Positions 59,818 to 64,000 of a stretch of DNA of 64,000 bases are shown in pieces (within the stretch, counting starts at the first letter, position 1; each line of letters starts with the position of its first letter). Position numbers and translations under genes: made by a program. Below the pieces are notes generated by a model. The model did not search any database. It saw only the letters and a program-made list of their open reading frames with translations, and was not told where the DNA came from. This DNA is from UBA952 sp044361535 (GTDB lineage Bacteria; Bacteroidota; Bacteroidia; Flavobacteriales_D; Crocinitomicaceae), in contig JBIKIQ010000003.1 of NCBI GenBank assembly GCA_044361535.1, positions 62,001 through 126,000 on the forward strand, written 5' to 3'.

Positions 59818-61647
59818 ATGGCTTCAATAGCACACGAAGGAGATTCACACGCGCACGGAAATCATGAACACGGTCATCATGACCATGACCATCATGAAGA
59901 AGGATTTGTATCTAAATACATTTTTAGTCATGACCATAAGATGATTGGTAAGCAGTTTTTAATAACTGCCGTATTTATGGGTATAATTGCCATGTTGCTC
60001 TCAATTTTATTTCGAATTCAATTGGCATGGCCAGGAGAAAGTTCGGAAACTCTTTCTTTCTTTTTAGGGGAGAAGTGGGCACCAAATGGTGTGTTAAGTC
60101 AGGATATGTATCTAGGTCTTGTTACTATTCACGGTACAATCATGGTATTCTTTCTTTTAACAGGTGGTTTATCAGGTACTTTTTCCAATATTCTGATTCC
60201 TTTGCAATTAGGAGCTCGTGATATGGCCTCTGGTTTCCTTAACATGCTTTCTTATTGGTTTTTTGCAGTGTCATCAGTAATAATGGTAATTTCTTTATTC
60301 GTTGAATCTGGTCCCGCAATGGCAGGTTGGACAATTTACCCACCACTTTCTGCTCTCCCACAAGCGGTTTCTGGATCAGGTTTGGGAATGACGCTTTGGT
60401 TAGTTTCTATGACTATTTTCATCGCTGGTTCTTTAATTGGATCTTTGAACTATATTGTAACTGTAATAAACTTGCGAACAAAAGGAATGACAATGACAAG
60501 AATGCCTTTGACAATTTGGGCATTTTTTGTTACTGCAATTTTAGGTGTGTTGTCTTTCCCTGTATTACTTTCAGCAGCCTTGTTGTTAACTATGGATAGA
60601 TTAGCCGGTACAAGTTTTTATTTATCGGATATAATTGTTGGAGGTGAGATGTTAACAAATCATGGTGGTTCACCTTTGTTGTACCAACATTTATTTTGGT
60701 TTCTAGGACATCCAGAGGTGTACATCGTATTACTTCCTGCATTAGGATTATCTTCTGAAATTATTTCAACAAACGCCAGAAAGCCAATTTTCGGATATAG
60801 AGCAATGATTGGCTCAATCTTAGCAATTGGGTTTTTATCATTTATTGTTTGGGGTCATCATATGTTTATTACCGGAATGAATCCTTTCTTAGGAAGTGTT
60901 TTTGTATTTACAACATTGTTAATTGCTATTCCATCAGCAGTTAAGGTATTTAATTATTTAACTACTCTTTGGAGAGGTTCATTAATATTTACACCAGGAA
61001 TGTTATTTGCAATTGCCTTAGTTTCTACCTTTATCACAGGGGGTGTAACAGGAATAATTCTAGCGGATTCGGCTCTTGATATTGCAATTCACGATACTTA
61101 CTTTGTTGTCGCTCACTTCCATATTGTAATGGGTATGTCGGCTGTATTTGGAATGTTTGCCGGTGTTTATCATTGGTTCCCTAAAATGTATGGTAGAATG
61201 ATGAATACACGCCTGGGATATGCTCATTTTTGGGTTACTATCGTTGGGGCTTATGGAGTTTTCTTTCCTATGCATTTTGTTGGTCTAGCTGGTGCACCAC
61301 GTCGATACTATGATTATTCTGTGTATAATGAGTTTGATTCGAATTCATTTGAAATGATTATGGATTTGAATGTTATTGTAACAGTATTTGCAATTATATC
61401 AGCATTGGGTCAAATATTGTTTCTTTTCAATTTCTTTTACAGCATTTACAGAGGACCTCGAGCGGTTCAAAATCCTTGGAATTCAAATACTTTGGAATGG
61501 ACTACTCCAGTAGAACATGTTCATGGAAATTGGCCGGGAGCATTGCCAACTGTACACAGATGGCCATATGATTATTCTAAACCAGGAGCTTCTGAAGACT
61601 TTATTCCTCAAAATGTACCTCTAGCAGACGGGGAAGAAGAACATTAA
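59818..61647 (+). CDS. coxA: Cytochrome c oxidase subunit I
   Basis: A 609-residue membrane protein with about twelve helices that reduces oxygen to water at the heme-copper centre and pumps protons. Seen: the low-spin heme His in TIHGTIMVFFLLTGG, the CuB and Tyr motif HPEVYI in FWFLGHPEVYIVLLP, the CuB pair in GHHMF, and the HDTYFVVAHFHIVMG heme-binding segment. The first 26 residues contain ten His (HGNHEHGHHDHDHHEEGF region). It is the last gene of the operon, 20 bases after coxB; a terminator follows 26 bases after its stop. Subunit III is not encoded nearby. Confidence 0.97.
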   Translation: MASIAHEGDSHAHGNHEHGHHDHDHHEEGFVSKYIFSHDHKMIGKQFLITAVFMGIIAMLLSILFRIQLAWPGESSETLSFFLGEKWAPNGVLSQDMYLGLVTIHGTIMVFFLLTGGLSGTFSNILIPLQLGARDMASGFLNMLSYWFFAVSSVIMVISLFVESGPAMAGWTIYPPLSALPQAVSGSGLGMTLWLVSMTIFIAGSLIGSLNYIVTVINLRTKGMTMTRMPLTIWAFFVTAILGVLSFPVLLSAALLLTMDRLAGTSFYLSDIIVGGEMLTNHGGSPLLYQHLFWFLGHPEVYIVLLPALGLSSEIISTNARKPIFGYRAMIGSILAIGFLSFIVWGHHMFITGMNPFLGSVFVFTTLLIAIPSAVKVFNYLTTLWRGSLIFTPGMLFAIALVSTFITGGVTGIILADSALDIAIHDTYFVVAHFHIVMGMSAVFGMFAGVYHWFPKMYGRMMNTRLGYAHFWVTIVGAYGVFFPMHFVGLAGAPRRYYDYSVYNEFDSNSFEMIMDLNVIVTVFAIISALGQILFLFNFFYSIYRGPRAVQNPWNSNTLEWTTPVEHVHGNWPGALPTVHRWPYDYSKPGASEDFIPQNVPLADGEEEH

Positions 61648-61673
61648 ACTATTAATTGAGTATACATTTAAGA

Positions 61674-61704
61674 AACGGGTTCATTTAGGTGAGTCCGTTT
61701 TTTT
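61674..61704 (+). terminator. Intrinsic terminator of the act-cox operon
   Basis: AACGGGTTCA (61674-61683) pairs with TGAGTCCGTT (61690-61699) in a ten-pair stem containing two G-T pairs, with a six-base loop. A run of seven T follows. It sits between the convergent coxA and gap genes and may also serve the gap transcript. Confidence 0.85.
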
Positions 61705-61708
61705 GTTT

Positions 61709-62701
61709 CTACTGAAGATGTCGAGCCAGATCAATGAGTCTATTTGAGTAACCCGTTTCATTGTCATACCAACCAACTATTTTTATCATTTTACCTACAA
61801 TACTAGTTAGTTTAGCATCAAAAACACAGCTGTTTGGATTTCCGATTATATCAACAGAAACAATAGGATCTTCCGTATAGGCTAGAATACCTTTTAAGGT
61901 TGTATCTGAAGCTAGCTTCATAGCATTATTAATTTGCTCTATGCTAAGTACATCCTCGGTGAATATTGTGATTTCTGTTAAAGATCCATCAGCAACAGGT
62001 ACTCTGACACTTCCACCACCTAATCGATCATGTAATTCAGGAAATATATGAACAATCGCTTTAGCAGCACCAGTAGATGTTGGTACAATAGATTGAGCCG
62101 CTGCTCGTGCTCTTCTCAAATCTCGATGTGGACTGTCATGTAAATGTTGATCTGTTGTGTAACTATGTACAGTAGAAATAAAACAACCTTCAATTGAGCA
62201 TAACTCCTTCATGACTTTAATCATAGGCGCCGCATTATTTGTAGTACACGAAGCATTTGAAATTATTTTCTCAGAACCTAATAATGTATTTTCGTTTACA
62301 CCTAATACTATCGTTGGTATGTCAACTGATGTTGTTGGAGCCGAGATAATGATTTTTTGATTCAGAGATATTTTGTGCTGAGAAACCAGTTCTCTAGAAA
62401 CAAATTTCCCTGTACTTTCAATTATGAAATCAATATTCGTATCCGACCAAGGAATATCGCTCGGATGAGGACAAGATACAAATGTAATTGACTTTCCATT
62501 TTCGAAAACAAGTTGATTTCCTTCAATTATAAAATTATGTTTTAATGTTCTGTGAATACTATCGTATTTCAATAAATGAGCAAGTGTATGTATATCTGAT
62601 AAATCATTAACTAAAGATATTTCAATATCCTCTGAATCCAAAGCTATCCGTGTAACATAGCGTCCAATTCTACCAAAACCATTAATGCCAATGCGTATCA
62701 T
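61709..62701 (-). CDS. gap: Glyceraldehyde-3-phosphate dehydrogenase, type I
   Basis: A 330-residue glycolytic enzyme that oxidises glyceraldehyde-3-phosphate to 1,3-bisphosphoglycerate with NAD. Seen: the nucleotide fold GINGFGRIGRYVTR with Asp33 in VNDLSD, the catalytic Cys152 in SNASCTTNNAAP, the His in the STVHSYTTDQHLHDSPHRDLRRARAAAQSIVP segment, and the C-terminal WYDNETGYSNRLIDL. Acidic Asp33 favours NAD over NADP. Length is normal. It is a single gene convergent with the act-cox operon; the gap to the NifU gene upstream is about 53 bases with a near-match -7 box. Confidence 0.97.
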   Translation of the reverse strand: MIRIGINGFGRIGRYVTRIALDSEDIEISLVNDLSDIHTLAHLLKYDSIHRTLKHNFIIEGNQLVFENGKSITFVSCPHPSDIPWSDTNIDFIIESTGKFVSRELVSQHKISLNQKIIISAPTTSVDIPTIVLGVNENTLLGSEKIISNASCTTNNAAPMIKVMKELCSIEGCFISTVHSYTTDQHLHDSPHRDLRRARAAAQSIVPTSTGAAKAIVHIFPELHDRLGGGSVRVPVADGSLTEITIFTEDVLSIEQINNAMKLASDTTLKGILAYTEDPIVSVDIIGNPNSCVFDAKLTSIVGKMIKIVGWYDNETGYSNRLIDLARHLQ

Positions 62702-62754
62702 AGTAAAAAAACTAATGTAAGAAATTCAAAATAAACGTATTTAATAGTTTATTT

Positions 62755-63018
62755 TCATATTATTTCAAGTTCATCAATAGCTTGTACAGACTTCACTTCC
62801 GGTGCTGCAATTTTTATTGCGTCTTCAAGCCCTGCCTTTAGCGTCATTGCACTCATCGAACACTCTTTACAAGCTCCTTTCATTCTTACTTTAACTATAA
62901 AATCAGGCGTGATTTCTACTAATTCCATGTCACCTCCATCGGCATGTAAAAATGGTCTTAATTGATCAATTGCTTGATTAACCTTATTTAGAAGTGAAAG
63001 TTCTGATTGCGTATTCAT
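62755..63018 (-). CDS. NifU-type Fe-S cluster scaffold protein
   Basis: An 87-residue protein consisting only of the NifU C-terminal domain. The cluster ligands are the CxxC pair in MKGACKECSMSAMTLKAGLEDAI, preceded by the conserved PFLHADGGDMELVE. Such small NfuA-like proteins hold a 4Fe-4S cluster and pass it to target enzymes. It starts 7 bases after the mrp stop, so the two form an Fe-S delivery pair, a common arrangement. Nearby respiratory Fe-S subunits would be clients (inference). There is no signal peptide; the protein is cytoplasmic. Confidence 0.92.
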   Translation of the reverse strand: MNTQSELSLLNKVNQAIDQLRPFLHADGGDMELVEITPDFIVKVRMKGACKECSMSAMTLKAGLEDAIKIAAPEVKSVQAIDELEII

Positions 63019-63025
63019 AGTGAAC

Positions 63026-64000
63026 TTATTTTTTCTTTTTTTCTTTAACTGTATTTAACTCGTTGATAAAGTTAACAACCAATTCATCAAATGCAATTGA
63101 AATCGGTGTGTTTTCTTGATACACCGCTGGTCGTCCAGCATCTCCTGCCTCCCGAACACTTTGGACAATAGGAATAGCCCCAAGGAATGGAACGCCCATT
63201 CCTTCTGCGAGATTTTTTGCTCCATCACGACCAAAAATGTAATATTTATTTTCAGGTAATTCAGCAGGAGTAAACCAAGCCATATTTTCTACAATACCTA
63301 TAACCGGTGCGTGTAATGAATCTAATTTAAACATGTTAACACCTCTTCTAGCATCAGCTAAGGCAACCTCTTGAGGTGTACTTATAATCACAACACCATC
63401 TAAAGGTGCGGTTTGAAGAAGAGAAAGATGAATATCTCCTGTGCCGGGAGGTAAATCGATTAATAAAAAATCTAGTTCTCCCCAGTGAGCATCGGTAATC
63501 ATTTGTGTTAATGCTTTAGAAGCCATTGGCCCGCGCCAAACTACCGCATTATCGTGATCTGTAAAAAAACCAATCGATAACAATTTAATACCATGAGATA
63601 CTACCGGATTAATTTTAGATTCACCATCTATATCAATCATTGTAGGACGTTCATGCAAGACATCAAACATTGTAGGCATAGAAGGACCATAAATATCAGC
63701 ATCAATAATACCAACAGTATAACCTGCTTTGAGCAGTCCTCCCGCTAAATTCGCAGTTAATGTAGATTTTCCAACTCCGCCTTTTCCTGAAGCAATTGCA
63801 ACAATGTTTTTCACATCGGGTAATATTTTTCTTCGAGCTTGTTTGGCTTCTGAAGGTATGCCTTGAATAGTGCAATTAATTTCAATGGTTTCGCCAAAAA
63901 AACGACGTAAATTAAATTCAATAGCCTCTTGCATGCGTTTTCTAGCGTGAAGTGCAGGATTTGAAATTAAAATGGTCAGCGTAATTGAATTATCTGTCAA
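63026..64000 (-). CDS. mrp: Mrp/ApbC-family Fe-S cluster carrier ATPase (5' end outside window)
   Basis: At least 324 residues of a cytoplasmic P-loop ATPase that carries Fe-S clusters. The frame reaches the window edge at an in-frame TTG that is not a credible start, because family members have about 40 residues of a DUF59-type domain before this point; the gene therefore continues outside. Seen: the deviant Walker A in VAIASGKGGVGKSTLTANLA, the DIYGPSMPTMFD switch, LLIDLPPGTGDIHLSL, and GVVIISTPQEVALADARRGVNMF. The CxxC that some members use to bind the cluster is replaced by NMAWFTPAELPENKYYIFG, a subtype also seen in Bacteroidota. It is 7 bases upstream of the NifU gene. Confidence 0.94.
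   Translation of the reverse strand: MTDNSITLTILISNPALHARKRMQEAIEFNLRRFFGETIEINCTIQGIPSEAKQARRKILPDVKNIVAIASGKGGVGKSTLTANLAGGLLKAGYTVGIIDADIYGPSMPTMFDVLHERPTMIDIDGESKINPVVSHGIKLLSIGFFTDHDNAVVWRGPMASKALTQMITDAHWGELDFLLIDLPPGTGDIHLSLLQTAPLDGVVIISTPQEVALADARRGVNMFKLDSLHAPVIGIVENMAWFTPAELPENKYYIFGRDGAKNLAEGMGVPFLGAIPIVQSVREAGDAGRPAVYQENTPISIAFDELVVNFINELNTVKEKKKK

Noticed and set aside
1..64000. CRISPR arrays, insertion sequences, prophage, tRNA and rRNA
   Set aside because: Intergenic regions were read and none showed regular spacers, transposase-like genes, terminal repeats or tRNA-like stems.

Overview
The window is an ordinary stretch of chromosome from a marine or freshwater type bacterium of the phylum Bacteroidota, most likely order Flavobacteriales and possibly close to Crocinitomicaceae/Fluviicola (the family placement is inference). 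The DNA is AT-rich. Promoters follow the Bacteroidota pattern (TAnnTTTG at -7, TTG near -33). Several secreted proteins carry type IX secretion (T9SS) sorting domains, and the T9SS regulator PorX is present. Respiration runs through alternative complex III plus a cytochrome oxidase. The F-type ATPase operon lacks the beta and epsilon genes, and transketolase is split in two. I found no rRNA, tRNA, CRISPR array, prophage or insertion sequence, and no gap between genes longer than about 230 bases.

Layout. 1-7910: a truncated secreted protein, a DUF3817 membrane protein, an HD phosphohydrolase head-to-head with porX, a TraB/GumN-type secreted protein, a beta-propeller lipoprotein, and cysS. 7940-16783: an EI24/CysZ-like membrane protein coupled to a TPR sensor histidine kinase, a GH16 glucanase, an MltF-type lytic transglycosylase overlapping miaA, a small lipoprotein and a two-part barrel-like protein. 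16823-22126: a DEAD-box helicase, gdhA, a three-gene run (84-residue protein, OmpH/Skp-like lipoprotein, DUF4924) and a putative DNA-binding protein.

22158-32397 (minus strand): a T9SS protein with a lamin-tail domain, an S41-like peptidase, a 61-residue conserved-looking protein, a LuxR-type response regulator, then the ATPase operon atpB-E-F-H-A-G read leftwards from a clear promoter. 32553-36901 (minus): a transketolase operon in which a VWA-domain protein sits between the two half genes, followed by a class III aminotransferase. 37025-39843: a small secreted protein followed two bases later by a large T9SS protein with a P domain. 40075-46431 (minus): a tightly packed envelope cluster (large choice-of-anchor L T9SS protein, coaX, an outer-membrane protein, a TPR protein, lptC). 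46535-49570 (minus): a protein made of 25-residue repeats, RNase R and a SPOR-like protein.

49810-61647 (plus) is the respiratory block actABCDEF-coxB-coxA. It starts at a promoter carrying three phased copies of AAATTGTC and ends at a terminator. It encodes quinol oxidation by alternative complex III (Fe-S clusters and c hemes) and passage of electrons to an aa3-type oxidase; no subunit III gene is present. The last genes (minus) are gap, a NifU-like Fe-S protein and the start-truncated Mrp/ApbC Fe-S carrier.

The strongest leads for something undescribed are the 25-residue repeat protein at 46535-47014, the phased repeats at the act promoter, the VWA gene inside the split transketolase operon, and the inverted repeat over the cysS promoter. 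None of these amounts to a proven new system on sequence alone.
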